Origin: Leguminivora glycinivorella
Taxonomy: Eukaryota; Arthropoda; Insecta; Lepidoptera; Tortricidae
NCBI RefSeq assembly: GCF_023078275.1
Contig: NC_062971.1
Span: forward strand, 186,001 to 250,000
Direction of reading: 5' to 3'
Length of the DNA: 64,000 nucleotides
How positions within the stretch are numbered: the first letter of the stretch is position 1; each line of letters opens with the position of its first letter. The notes beneath the pieces were generated by a model. The model was given only the letters and a program-made list of their open reading frames with translations, was not told the origin of the DNA and ran no database searches. Both the position numbers and the translations under genes were made by a program. Of the stretch, positions 11,642 to 22,655 are shown in pieces.

Positions 11642-11912
11642 CATCCTTTGGCTCGTTGGGTGGACGACATCCGGAAAATTGCGGGTCACAACTGGATAAG
11701 ACTAGCTCAGTAGGTCTAGAACATGATTGCAGCGAGAGTATGTCGCCGCGAGATAGATGACACGTCTTCTAACTGTATTAATGACATAAGGACGGGTAGT
11801 CTATCTCGCGGCGACATACTCTCGCGGCAATCATATGCTAGGCATACTGGACCAGGACAAGTGGCGTACTAGAAGAGGCACCTTTGCTCAGCAGTGGGCG
11901 ATTATGGGCTGA
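11642..11912 (+). pseudogene. LINE ORF2 C-terminal fragment, interrupted by a foldback
   Basis: Two in-frame blocks, HPLARWVDDIRKIAGHNW at 11642-11710 and DQDKWRTRRGTFAQQWAIMG at 11850-11912, end in TGA. The pattern W-DD-AG-W-A/D-KW-QQW is the usual end of RTE/BovB-like LINE ORF2 proteins and of related insect elements. A 139-bp insertion (11711-11849) separates the blocks, and both blocks stay in register with each other. Nothing upstream is recognisable, so this is a 5'-truncated dead copy. A second copy, with stops, is at 57415-57665. Confidence 0.75.
11708..11849. mobile_element. Foldback element with 49-nt arms
   Basis: The arms are 11708-11756 and 11801-11849. Their inner 34 nt (CTATCTCGCGGCGACATACT and adjoining bases in arm 2) match at 33 of 34 positions, and the outer part is more diverged. 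The loop is 44 nt. The element splits a LINE reading frame exactly. I see no clear target-site duplication. As RNA it would form one long hairpin. Confidence 0.8.
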
Positions 11913-11989
11913 TATGAAGATCTGGCCTGTGATGTAAGGCGGTTTCCATCTTCTGTGATATAAACCACGGCTGAAGACTCTACGGAACC

Positions 11990-12063
11990 CAAAAATATAT
12001 CAAAATATTCCACGGCCGCTCTGCCGTCTCCCGTATTTGCATTATCCGGCGTGTGTTTTATTC
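11990..12063 (+). repeat. Short direct repeat, unit b
   Basis: Second copy of the 11350-11430 unit. A GAATA pentanucleotide run follows at about 12184-12208. Confidence 0.6.
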
Positions 12064-12295
12064 AGCGCCGGTGCTCTTGCATTTTAATTCAGTGCAGGAC
12101 TTAAGCCCATTCATATTTAACATTCGGCCTTAATCAGACATGCCCGGGCTGCTTAAGGTTCTGTTGAAAAAATTTGAAACAATCTGAATAGAATAGAATA
12201 GAATAGAATATTATTTTATTGTATAACTGTGTACATGCATAGGTGTTTTTTTTTATACAATAAGTATCAACAGTTGAAGCTACCTTCTGAGGTGT

Positions 12296-12445
12296 TTCCC
12301 TTGCGCTATGACATGGGGTTCTTCAAGAAGCAGGTATTTAGGGCTCTCAAAGGTCGGCAATAAGTGGCTCCCCTGATGTTGCATATTATGTCCATGGGCG
12401 ACGATGACTGCTTCCGATCAGGCGACTAAATAGTCTGCTCGTTTG
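12296..12445 (+). pseudogene. LINE 3'-terminal remnant
   Basis: One frame reads FPLRYDMGFFKKQVFRALKG and then RQ-stop, the familiar C-terminal end of insect LINE ORF2 proteins (RYD, FFK, LKGRQ). A non-coding tail with TGTCCATGGGCGACGATGAC and ATCAGGCGACT follows. A related, frameshifted copy lies at 37339-37705. Confidence 0.65.
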
Positions 12446-12887
12446 CTGCCTATAACATAAAAAAAAGATTTATGTACTGTACGTCTAAAATTTGACTTGT
12501 TCAACAGATTTTAAACGCGTTAGAAGCTACTAGTTTTATTATTTCTGTTATAACCGATATATGTATTCGATTGCCATACTGTAAACCGTCAAATTTCAGA
12601 AAGAAACATACCAGTCCACAGACAGAGTACCTATTGACATACTATTTCTATCAGATTCTAATCTAAGACATACCTATAAAATCACGTAAACGTAAATTTA
12701 AATCTTTTGGATACACAATAAGCGATTGTTCTACTAGCATGATCGAACTAAGTATTACCATAACAAATTTAGAAGTTATATTTCAATTTTAATTTGTATA
12801 TTGAACTATATAAATAAGAAAACTGTATAAGAAGAGACTGAAACGACTCCACAGTCAAACTTATTCTAGTGTTCTGGAGCATTGTAT
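12446..12887. other. Non-coding stretch
   Basis: AT-rich DNA; no gene or repeat recognised. Confidence 0.5.
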
Positions 12888-12891
12888 AAGT

Positions 12892-13098
12892 GGGCATTTC
12901 TCAGAGCGTTAAATTTTTTTTGATTTCGGTGGCAGCATTTTTACGTGATTCCAGTGAAAGTCACATGAAATTTTGTCAATTTAAATAGAAGTCGCGGATT
13001 TCTACCAGAAACAAAGAAAACTCATGCTACGCTTACGGGGTTCGGGTAATAATGCTGCCACCGAAATCAACAAAGTTGAAACGCTCTGAGAAATGCCC
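12892..13098. mobile_element. 207-bp MITE with AAGT duplication
   Basis: Terminal inverted repeats of about 50 bp begin GGGCATTTCTCAGAGCGTT and contain TTGATTTCGGTGGCAGCATT. AAGT flanks both sides (12888-12891 and 13099-13102). There is no ORF. The superfamily is not settled: a 4-bp duplication with GGGC ends does not fit TA- or TTA-type elements. Confidence 0.85.
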
Positions 13099-13102
13099 AA
13101 GT

Positions 13103-14207
13103 AATATTTTGTAAAAATTGAGTATAAAAAAAAACAATATGACGGGACCTAGTGAATTATTTGTAGTGCCTTCAGAGTGTGTCACATATTGAATTTGACT
13201 GTATCTATAAATCGATAATGTTAAACTATAACCTATAACAAGTTCATCCCAAGTTCCAAATTATTCTAAATGTCTTACTCTGAGCATGCATTAAGTATGC
13301 CGAAGCATAACACAATTCGGTATAATTCGGTTGTCCCGCGACAAGGTTGCCGCGGCGGGTGACGGGTTAACTTGGTAATTGTGCACTAACTTCGCATTAC
13401 CGAGCTCGAACTCGTGGCTTAGTTATAACATAACCCGTCTAATGCGTTAAGGTGAACTAAATTTGGTGTTAATCATATTAAACGTAAGAAATGAAGAATG
13501 TTCATAAAGGAAAAAATCACTGTTCACAGAAGACGACGAAAAAGAAAGATTATAAAATTATAATTAGATAAAAAAAACACTGGTATATCATGAATATATA
13601 TATAACATAATGTAGAATAATGATTGTATAACATACCGTTTTCCAAGAAGTTCTCATAAGCAATATACACTAAAAACATTTCTAGATATTTTATACGAAA
13701 TAATAATCGAAGTTATTTTTGTATGTGTAAATTGCCAGCTTTTAAGACCACATAATAAAAGTAAATGCAAAGACCGAAAAAAAAATCAAAGGTCTCTAAT
13801 GAGGGGGCGATTACAGGGTCTTTAAACGAAATAAAAGCCAAGACGGGCCGCACTTAGAAATGGCGCGTATTGTGTCAAATGAACATCAGTGGTGGAACGG
13901 TTATGATTTGCAAAAAATGTAATTAAATGTGAAATGAAATGGAAAATTTTATGTGTCCTTTGTCTTTGTTGTTTTGACATTTGACGTTTACCCTTGACTT
14001 AAGAATTTTCAATCGATAAATAAAATTTACCAAAATAATACGGACTTCATCAATACTTTATGACTAAATATTATACCTGAGTTATTTGATATTTCAGTAG
14101 ATCAGTCACACATAACAATAAAATCTTTAAACCAAAAAATATAAGGCAGCTCGAAACTTTGACAAATCAAATTAAATACGTTTTTTTACCCTAAATTTTG
14201 ATTAATG
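13103..14207. other. Non-coding stretch
   Basis: No gene recognised. A moderately GC-rich patch (13345-13440) and a block around 13795-13920 stand out from the AT-rich background but match nothing else in the window. Confidence 0.5.
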
Positions 14208-14209
14208 TA

Positions 14210-14418
14210 CAGCGGGGCAAATCTCGACTAGGGGGCAATTTTAACTAATCCATTTTTTCCATTATTACACTATGATGTTGAGTTCTACATGTATACACTG
14301 AAAACATGCTTACATTACCATACATAACCACTCGACACTCAATTTAATAATGCAAACATTCTAAAACATGGAAAAATGGATCAGTTACATTTGCCCCCAG
14401 TCGGGATTTGACCCACTG
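14210..14418. mobile_element. 209-bp MITE with TA duplication (CAGYGGGGCAAA)
   Basis: Inverted repeats of about 50 bp: CAGCGGGGCAAATCTCGACT at the left and, on the reverse strand of the right end, CAGTGGGTCAAATCCCGACT. TA flanks at 14208-14209 and 14419-14420. There is no ORF. It is probably Tc1/mariner-mobilised, judged from the TA target and CAG ends. Confidence 0.85.
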
Positions 14419-14584
14419 TATACCTTATAAGTACTTTAATTCATTTCGTCCAAAATAAGATAGTCACCACATTAACAAAATATTTTTAAATGTAAATAGG
14501 GATTTAAAAAACTTACGTTATAACGCGAGAAGTTTTAAATTTTACAAACTAGCCCACGTAAAATACTTAAATAAGAAATAAGTT

Positions 14585-14832
14585 AATACATACATACATA
14601 ATTTATAATCACGCCTGTATCCCATAAAGGGGCAGGCAGAACACATGAACTACTAAATTTCAGTGCCACTCTTAGCAAAAAGGGGTTGAAAGAAATCCAA
14701 ATTGTGAGATTGCTTGACAGGTTGCAAGCCTCTCGCCTACGCCACAATTTTATTTAACCCATAATCCACAGTCGACTTCTACGACACCCACGGGAAGAAA
14801 GGGGGTGGTGAAATTCTTAACCCGTCACCATA
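14585..14832 (-). repeat. LINE-tail-like repeat with (TACA)n end
   Basis: Minus-strand copy of a dispersed unit: GTGACGGGTTAAGAATTTCA, CGTGGGTGTCGTAGAAGTCG, GGCGTAGGCGAGAGGCTTGC, AACCCCTTTTTGCTAAGAGT, then CTTTATGGGATACAGGCGTG, ending in a TGTA tetranucleotide run. Other copies: 3131-3238, 20071-20324, 28833-29044. I take it to be the 3' end of a LINE, from the microsatellite tail and variable 5' truncation. Confidence 0.75.
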
Positions 14833-15326
14833 CGGAAGAATCAGTTAATCCAAAACAATCTATAAAAGCATAACTACTCGTATCACGGGAAAAGACCGAA
14901 TGTATAACCAACTGGCCTACAACTACAGTACATATATCACAAACAAATACAACTCGAACGAACGAATGAATGAATGAACGGACGAATTAAATGAATGAAA
15001 GTTGCATAAAATCAAGAGCGGGATAATGAGCCCTTTGTTTACTTGATTACCGATGCTGAGGCGTATAGGCAAGTCGGTGGCTTAATTGCTCCTTGTCTAC
15101 CGAGTATGCAATGAAAGAGATGGGAAATAAGTAGACGTGTATTTGGTAGAAGTGTCTTGTCAAGACAACGTTGTTTTTGGTATAAAATGGTCTGATTAAC
15201 TGTTGGTAGCTGTGTATACGTTTGGAAAATGTACCCCTAAAAATGCAAAATTAAATTTCGTTCTTGCTAAATAATAGGGTAAGCCTAAACAAAATATGCA
15301 TGTTTAACTCCATATACAGGTGTACT
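14833..15326. other. Non-coding stretch
   Basis: A GAAC/GAAT-rich stretch lies at 14955-15000. No gene recognised. Confidence 0.5.
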
Positions 15327-15329
15327 ATA

Positions 15330-15428
15330 GGGTAATTCCGAAAGTCACACAAAAATCACCATTATTTCCATCAAATCAAGACTCCCCTTTCGGAATTACC
15401 AGAGCATTTCTGCCATTCGGAATTACCC
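15330..15428. mobile_element. 99-bp MITE with TA duplication (GGGTAATTCCGAA)
   Basis: The termini are GGGTAATTCCGAA and TTCGGAATTACCC, with TA on each side (15328-15329 and 15429-15430). A third copy of the terminal word (TTTCGGAATTACC) lies inside at about 15387-15400. Confidence 0.8.
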
Positions 15429-15430
15429 TA

Positions 15431-15796
15431 ATGCACTTACGTATATTCTAGAGTTTGTCAGTCACATTGCTTATTTATCCTTCCCAGAAAATAAAACATA
15501 AGTCAACTCATAATAGAATAACTTCGCAACTTCAAAAAGAAAATATTCTTCGCAACTATACCACTGAATAGCGCAGAAGCTGAACTCGTACAAATTTAAA
15601 TGCAACTTTCCAGTGTTCGAACATTTCCGATTTTCTATTAAAAACTGTGGAAGTTGGTGACAAACTATTTTGGACGGCGACCAGGGGCGGCGTTTGGAAC
15701 GCGTGCCGAAGTGAAAGCTCAGCAGAACCAGTGTGAAAAAGATGTGCTTCTATATTTCATTGTCAACTTACTATGAAACTTCTAATTATAGGTTTT
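15431..15796. other. Non-coding stretch
   Basis: No gene or repeat recognised. Confidence 0.5.
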
Positions 15797-15977
15797 ACTA
15801 GCTTCTGCCCGCGGCTTCGCTCGCGTTAGAAAGACACAAAAAGTAGCCTATGTCACTCTCCATCCCTTAAACTATCTCCACTTAAAAAATCACGTCAATT
15901 CGTCGCTCCGTTTTGCCGTGAAAGACGGACAAACAAACAGACACACACACTTTCCCATTTATAATATTAGTATGGAT
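15797..15977 (+). repeat. LINE/SINE-tail repeat ending AATATTAGTATGGAT
   Basis: Shared blocks with four other copies: CTAGCTTYTGCCCGCGGCTT, AAAAAGTAGCCTATGTCACT, ATTCGTCGCTCCGTTTTGCC, ACAAACAAACAGACACACAC and ATAATATTAGTATGGAT. Copies at 22656-23095, 25171-25416, 34801-35050 and 59255-59435. Constant 3' ends suggest retroposition. Confidence 0.8.
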
Positions 15978-16168
15978 TTGACTCCTGTGAATATATTTTC
16001 AAGCAGCTCGAATAATAATTCTTACGAATTTATAATATTAAACGTGGAGTGTAATGAATGCTCGTGTTTAGTTAGAGAGTTAAAGGTTCAACAGATTGTT
16101 ACCCAAACCATTTTACATCGTTGTTTTTTCTATTTGAAACATTTTCCGGTACTTGTTCAGATCATATT

Positions 16169-16482
16169 TAAAGTCACACACAGGTCGAACGCGATTAATT
16201 AACATTATTTTTACCTTTTTTCCCAACGTTTCGGTCAGGTTGCACTGGTGGTGGTCGCGGAAGACTGACGTCCCAGCAAAGTGTCACCGGAGATGTAAAC
16301 AACACAAAACTACCCGATATTAATTTATATAAATGTTCGGGGTAGACAAATAAATATAATCTACCCGCTTTTAGTTATTGTTAAACGTTGGGAAAAAAGG
16401 TAAAAATAATGTTAATTAATCGCGTTCGACCTGTGTGTGACTTTAAATATGTGTACAAAGCGCGAGAACTTAAAGTGTTATA
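16169..16482. mobile_element. Snap-back insertion with 16-bp target duplication
   Basis: The 314-bp insert lies between two copies of TTGTTCAGATCATATT (16153-16168 and 16483-16498). It contains a perfect 69-bp inverted repeat: 16163-16231 pairs with 16383-16451, and its outer 6 bases at the left lie in the target duplication itself. A long variable duplication, no symmetric termini and an inverted partial copy fit target-primed reverse transcription with template switching, as in LINEs or Penelope-like elements. The sequence style suggests Penelope-like; that is inference. Confidence 0.82.
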
Positions 16483-16498
16483 TTGTTCAGATCATATT

Positions 16499-17515
16499 AT
16501 GAATAAATAATACCTATCGTTAAAATGAAGCCAAGATCTGAAGACTGTCCAGATATATTGAAATATCTGGCACTTTATGAAACGGGTATTTTTTCATATT
16601 ACATTATTAGAACATAGCAAGCGTTTTACTAGTCAGAACAGAAACGAACTAAGTCGCAATGGGAATGATCACGCAGAAAAAGCCAGACAAACTTTAGGTT
16701 CAGAGAAAATCCGAACGACCGAAGTTAGTTGCAAAGGCTTCGCCTCACGAAAGGTCGGGATCAGACAATTAAGTACCACCAACTGTTGCAGATGCCCTGA
16801 TTAAAAATACTGGACTTTAAGAAATAGTTTTTGGTCAAGTTGTCAGTCTTGACACATACCTATATGTACTAACAAGGTTTTATCGCTGACTGTAATTGTT
16901 TTTCAACAGGCAACACTTTTAAATTTGGTTTACATTGCCTTCATTTTGTATACTCCTTTGATAATAAAAGTAACATTTGAAATGATATTGTACAAGAATT
17001 TAATTTGCCAAATTATTTATTACAAAACTCCATGTATATTACTTTTTAAACAATTCAATATTTCTTCAAATACAGCAAAAAATTATATAGCTCATATCGA
17101 CAATTGAAACAGAATGACTAAAAACTTCATAAACTATTGTTCGAACAACATTCGCAAAAAATGATGTCAAACATTTGCTAATTATGAAATTTGCATACAA
17201 AGCCGAAACAAAACGCGGCGCAAAAAGGAACGCAGAGCCGTGCGTGGGCGAACTTTGTCGGTAACTTTTAGAACGGGGGGGTTAAATGTAGTGGGGATGT
17301 TTTGTGTAATGCATACGTCTCGTGTGGTGATGTAGTTTTAGTGCACTTTGTGACTTTGTAAGCTCTTTATAATAAGAACGAGTAGCTCTGTTGGATACTA
17401 CTCGAGCTAAAACTGTCATACTTTTTTATTTAAATACAAAAATAGACGTAAGAATGTAACATTAGACTTATTGACCGGGATATAGACCATGATTTGATTA
17501 CGTTTTTGATTTTTG
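16499..17515. other. Non-coding stretch
   Basis: A 75-codon frame at 16577-16804 resembles no family I know. The rest is AT-rich. Confidence 0.5.
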
Positions 17516-17519
17516 TCGA

Positions 17520-17575
17520 GTTCCCGATATTTCGACGCTGTTATATGCATCATGATCACGAAAAACTGAAGAAGA
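17520..17575 (+). repeat. Fragment related to the 16.2 kb element
   Basis: CCCGATATTTCGACGCTGTT followed by ATGCATCATGATCACG aligns with 16225-16270 (ACGTTTCGGTCAGGTTGCAC, TGGTGGTGGTCGCGG) in order and spacing, though identity is modest. Confidence 0.45.
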
Positions 17576-17714
17576 CGGGCAGATCTCAAAGTTGCACAGA
17601 CAGCGCGCGATCTACCCTCAATAACCGTGAATCATTCAAAACATTTAAAACGTAACATGACTTAAATGCACTTACATCTAATATACATATATTATTTATA
17701 TATCTAAAAAGTAA

Positions 17715-17890
17715 GGGCGCTGCGTTTAGCGTGGTATGGTTGTATGATGCGGAGGGATGAAAGTCCAGTTGCGAGACAAGTATTACGGTTACGGATGAAT
17801 GTGTATAAGGAAGGCCGAAAAAAATACGGATAGACTGTGTGAGAGATAATATGAACCGAATGCAAGTGAATGATGAGATGGCAACCATGC
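17715..17890 (+). pseudogene. LINE ORF2 C-terminal remnant
   Basis: One open plus-strand frame reads LRLAWYGCMMRRDE, then VLRLRMN, GRKKIRIDCVRDNMNRM and NDEMA. The WYG-MMRR and R-K-DCV-D-M pattern is the usual C-terminus of a class of invertebrate LINE reverse-transcriptase proteins. There is no catalytic RT part, so this is a truncated fossil. Confidence 0.65.
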
Positions 17891-19205
17891 AAGTTTAATA
17901 ACGATAATGATAAGGGAAAGCGAATGATGATGACATCTACTTTTATAGGTATTGGACTTTACCTACGCTATTGGAGACCGTAAATTCAAATTTAAACGCA
18001 AATTTTCTTATCATGACTATACTACTAACTGCCTTCTCTGCAAGCCCTATACCTATTATACATTCCACGTTTCTTCTCATTCCGAACAGACTAGAAGTCA
18101 CGGTCATTAAATCAGACGCTATACGGAAACTTTACTACCTACCTTCTAAAGCGTATGATAAATTCAAATCCGTGTAGAACACCGAAATATGATGATAATT
18201 TCGCCGCTTAGCCCCCGCTCGTCACGCATAATCCGCGCTCTATAATCTCCACATAATATCCTGACGGGGGCCTGGGTTGTCCTTCACAACCTACCGAGCG
18301 GTCGACAATAGATGACCAACATAAATGAAACCATTCTATATAAATTGACTATTATTGAGCTTTAGATAAAGGACCATTTCTATTTATAATGTTGAAATAC
18401 CGCGAAAGAGTTTTGACATTTGTACAAAGTGTAATGTGGCCCCTCTATCTATACGATATGCCGTCATAGGGAACAGAAGTGCTGGATAGTTCAAAACAAG
18501 GCAATGTCATACCGAGAATCTAATGTTTTTGTGTTCTTATAAGTCAGTAAGTATTCCTACTTGTAGTATAATTTAATGCAAAAAAATGTTTTCCAAAATT
18601 ATTGTTTTGTTAAAACTGAAGGTTCTCACTGCGTCACAAATGTAATTATTATTGACACATATCTTTAATATCTTAGGATGGAGAACACTTATGGTTCTGA
18701 GTAGAATCCAAAGAGCCCAAAAAGTCAACATTCATAACAATCAGTTTTTCAGTATTTATTTTTGAAACCATCCAAAAAGAGTACTTTTTATGATACTGGT
18801 TTTCCGAACCGAAGCCTCGTTAAGCGATATTAACGTAGGCCAGAATTGAGCAATTGCGGGTTAATTATGCGTGGCCTTTTTGCGTGTACCCTTTTGAAGG
18901 AGCGTTTAGCGGGTTAGGCCGGGACGTTGGATCTCGGCGCGCGACGGGTTAATTCAAACGTTCGGCTTAGTTTGTGGTTAGATTAATACTCTAGTCTGTT
19001 TATGTAGTAAAACATCATTGATGTCGAAAAATAATACTAATCAATTTTTGAAATCAAAAATATGGTTCAGAATTTTAATACGTAAGTTGTTCAAAAATTA
19101 AGTCAGTTTTGTGACGACAATTAATGTAAATTTCTGTATAAAACATCATTGCGGCAGGATATTAGAAATTTCATACGGTTGGACAAGTTACAACTGTCAG
19201 TTTTT
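17891..19205. other. Non-coding stretch
   Basis: No gene recognised. GC-richer patches at 18190-18310 and 18820-18960 match nothing else in the window. Confidence 0.5.
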
Positions 19206-19896
19206 AGGGTTCCGTAGTCAACTTGGAACCCTTATAGTTTCGCCATGTCTGTCTGTCTGTCCGTCCGTCCGTCCGTCCGTCCGTCCGTCCGTCCGTCCGT
19301 CCGTCCGTCCGTCCGTCCGTCCGTCCGTCCGTCCGTCCGTCCGTCCTTCCGTCCGTCCGTCCGTCCGTCCGTCCGTCCGTCCGTCCGCGGATAATCTCAG
19401 TAACCGTTAGCACTAGAAAGCTGAAATTTGGTACCAATATGTATATCAATCATGCCGACAAAGTGCAAAAATGGAAAAAAATGTTTTATTAGGATACCCC
19501 CTAAAAAATGTTTTATTAGGATTCCCCCCTACATGTGAAAGTGATAGGGGCTGATATTTTTTTTCATTCCAACCCCAACGTGTGATATATTGTTGGATAG
19601 GTATTCAAAAATGAATAAGTTCAAAACAATTTTCCTAGGGTTTACCAAGATCGTTTTTTGATAATATTAATATTTTCGGAAATAATCGCTTCTAAAGGAA
19701 AAAAAGGACGCACCCCCCTCTAACTTTTGAACCATATGTTTAAAAAATATAAAAAAAATCAAAAAAGTAGAACTTTTATAAAAAGACTTTCTGGAATGGA
19801 AAATTATTTTTGAACTGGATAGGTTCAGCATTTTTTGAAAAGTACAGAAAACTACGGAACCCTACACCGAACGTGGTCCGACACGCTCTTGGCCGG
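19206..19896 (+). mobile_element. (TCCG)n-bearing element, copy 2, longest array
   Basis: Same ends as copy 1 (AGGGTTCCGTAG to CTTGGCCGG), flanked by TTTTT on both sides. Its TCCG array (about 19258-19386, roughly 32 units with one TCCT variant) is the longest in the window. A short duplication of the CCCCTAAAAAATGTTTTATT region lies at about 19480-19530. Frames of repeating PSVR residues are artefacts of the array. Confidence 0.85.
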
Positions 19897-20070
19897 TTTT
19901 TGAATAACATAGAAGATAAATGAACCAACAAATCTTTAAGATGATGGGTGTACACTCTTTCCTTCAATGTTTGAAGTTTTTCTTGGTCTGAAAATGGGTA
20001 CCGCTGATAAATTATTACCACAGTTTAGCTGTATGAAGTAAAACTATACTTTGTGGTGACGGGTACTATT

Positions 20071-20324
20071 CCTGTGTGGTGACGGGTTACGGAAATTTCA
20101 CCGAACGTGGCCCGACCTTTCTTCCCGTGGGTATCGTAGAAGGAAGACTATGGGATTGGATTACAAATTGTGGCGTAGGCGAGAGGCTGGCAACCTGTCA
20201 CTGCAATGCCACAGTTTCTTTCTTTAACCCCTTATTTGCCAAAGTGGCCCTGAAGCTTTAGTAGTTTCATGTGCTCTGCTTACCCCTTTATGGGATACAG
20301 GCGTGATTGTATGTATGTATGTAC
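20071..20324 (+). repeat. LINE-tail-like repeat with (TGTA)n end
   Basis: Plus-strand copy of the unit at 14585-14832, with GTGGTGACGGGTTACGGAAA, GGCGTAGGCGAGAGGCTGGC, CTTTATGGGATACAGGCGTG and a (TGTA)n tail. DNA just upstream (19905-20030) may hold another, minus-strand LINE C-terminus, but that is weak. Confidence 0.75.
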
Positions 20325-21255
20325 AAATCGAACAAATTCTGTTGATTTTCGGCTACATAAGGCCCGTTGCACCTGCGGTGCCACACGGCGGCTCCAAGTA
20401 TAATTTTAGCTTCATATCGATCTGTCTGCCTGCTTCTGTCTTTAAGTACCTTTGTCGACACGTTTATCTCACTGGAAGTAGGCCTTATTTCAATGATTTA
20501 CAGTACACCGATGGTTAGTCGTGTTATTTGTACTAGAGTTAGGTTCGAGTACAATTAGTGTCAGTTCTTTTCTTGATACATAAATATTCGTAAGATCTAT
20601 CATACCAATAGGGAACTTGACTGTACTTAAAATAAAATATGTTATATTATGCACGAAAGAAAGTATCATATAATTATAAGGAAATCATGGACAGAAGTTA
20701 TTTTTAAATCTAAATTCTATTTAATAAGTCAGGTAGGAATATATAAAGTAACTGAGTTGACAGTGACGTCACTCAATTCGATTTCATATTAATTCCATAT
20801 TAGCAAGTCGTTCAAATTCGTTTTGACAGTTCTTAAAAAGAAGCTGATTTGACTAAGAGGCAAGTAGCCTAAAAATGTTTATCATTTTTCGATGTGGCAG
20901 TACGACTTTTCAAAAAACTCCGTACTGTACGGATCATTAAAATTTAACTGCGCTTGAACAATTTTCCTGAATTAAATTGTATAATTTGATATAATAACGA
21001 ATCATATATTTTTCTTTGTTACAGGTATATGCATTTTAAAAATGACTTCAGCTGCAGCACGTCAGTAAGGCGCGTTTAATTTGGTAAGGGACAAAAATTC
21101 GAAAAAACTGTTTTTACAATTTATGCTATATTTAGGTAGTTTAATACAACGAAATAACACAAACATAGAATTGAAACTAATTCTTACAATGGTGATGAGA
21201 ATCAGTCGAAACGTGACACATCGCCAAACCCGTTAATGCATTTAGTTTTTCCTAC
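20325..21255. other. Non-coding stretch
   Basis: No gene or repeat recognised. Confidence 0.5.
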
Positions 21256-21258
21256 TTA

Positions 21259-21359
21259 GGGCCGGTTGCACTAACCCGTCAAAGCATTCGTTAAATTTTA
21301 TTGTATGGGAAGTTCCATACGATGATGTGTCTGCCAAATGTGGTTGATACAACTGGCCC
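21259..21359. mobile_element. 101-bp MITE with TTA duplication
   Basis: The termini are GGGCCGGTTGCACTAACC and, reverse strand of the right end, GGGCCAGTTGTATCAACC. TTA flanks at 21256-21258 and 21360-21362. TTA duplication with GGGCC ends is the signature of PIF/Harbinger-mobilised MITEs. Confidence 0.8.
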
Positions 21360-21362
21360 TTA

Positions 21363-22655
21363 ATCGCTAAACTGTGTTTTTACATAGATTGTTTCTTATT
21401 TGTCTTGCGTGTGACACTACTTAATATATCCTACCACTATCAGCGTCAAAGATTACCAATAAGTATTTAGCCCTAAACAATGAAAAATGGAGATAATATT
21501 ATATCAAATTAATAGCATCATTATTCAATAAATATAAATATGGGCAAACTAAGTAAAAGTTTGTTATTAACCCTATAAAACACCGTGCACGTCCGGAGCT
21601 GCAAACAATATAAAAAGCACCCCTGGCTAACAAGCAGGGGTCGTAAATCAAATCTCAATATCGGAAGCGATACACAGTTTACTATCCCTGACCGGCTATT
21701 CGCATCCTAACCAAACTCTTCCATCATCCATCCTGTTCTTACTTAATATGTTAGAGAGGGATGCAAGATTGTTTCAGGGTAAGTTTTTCAGGAGTTTATT
21801 TTTCATACCTTTATTTAAGAGTAACGTGACGTGGAGTAATGGTAGTTTTTCTTTTTGTTCGCTCGTGTTTTTTTTCCGTTGTTTTTATCATCATTTGTTG
21901 CGTTGGGATTAGCTTTTTTATTTTATTTGAGTTATTATGATACATTACACGCCATTAGCAAATCACTGTAATATTACAAGGTAAACAAATTAGAACTTAT
22001 TTGAAGATAGGTTTTCTCGTTTTATGAAATGAATTTAGAGAGTGGTGGTTTCAACTTCTGACCGCGGTTACAGATTAAGATACGACTCACACTAATTATT
22101 TTTTGTGAATTATCGTCTTAACTTTTCATGAGGATCAAAAGATAACAACTAAGTTTACTATCTCTCTCTCTTTAATTTTATTTATTTATTTTGTTATTTT
22201 TCAAGGGATAACAAACAACTATACAAATATATTTTATAAATGGAATTACATAATAAATAAGTATTGTTTTATGCACAGTCAACAACGTTATCCACGAATT
22301 AAGACATTTTCTTATTATTTTTTTTTTTTGCAATGAAATTTTTCATGTTGGCAATAAATTCAAAATAAGTACACAATGATAAAAAACATGACACTTGCAT
22401 AGAGCAGGAATAATAAATAGCAATTGCAAACGCTATTATTCTTTTAAAATTGCGCAAAGCTCATATTTCAAGCATTTTCATGTAAATTAAATACACTGTG
22501 CTAACCTGAAATAAAAACTAGACAAACTCTCATTTGTACAAAAAATAAGGAAATAAATCGTATAGAAATACGCCGGCGTACAGTAACGGGGAAAACTGGG
22601 AGTCTGATTCAGAATTAAGGATTCCGTTTTGGTCAAAAATTGCATTTTATATGAC
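21363..22655. other. Non-coding stretch
   Basis: Very AT-rich with homopolymer runs. No gene recognised. Confidence 0.5.

Noticed and set aside
19258..19386. CRISPR-like regular repeat
   Set aside because: The unit is 4 bp with no spacers, in a eukaryotic transposable element.
19111..19449. Open frames of repeating PSVR or DGRT residues
   Set aside because: They are translations of the TCCG tetranucleotide array, open in most frames because the unit contains no stop.
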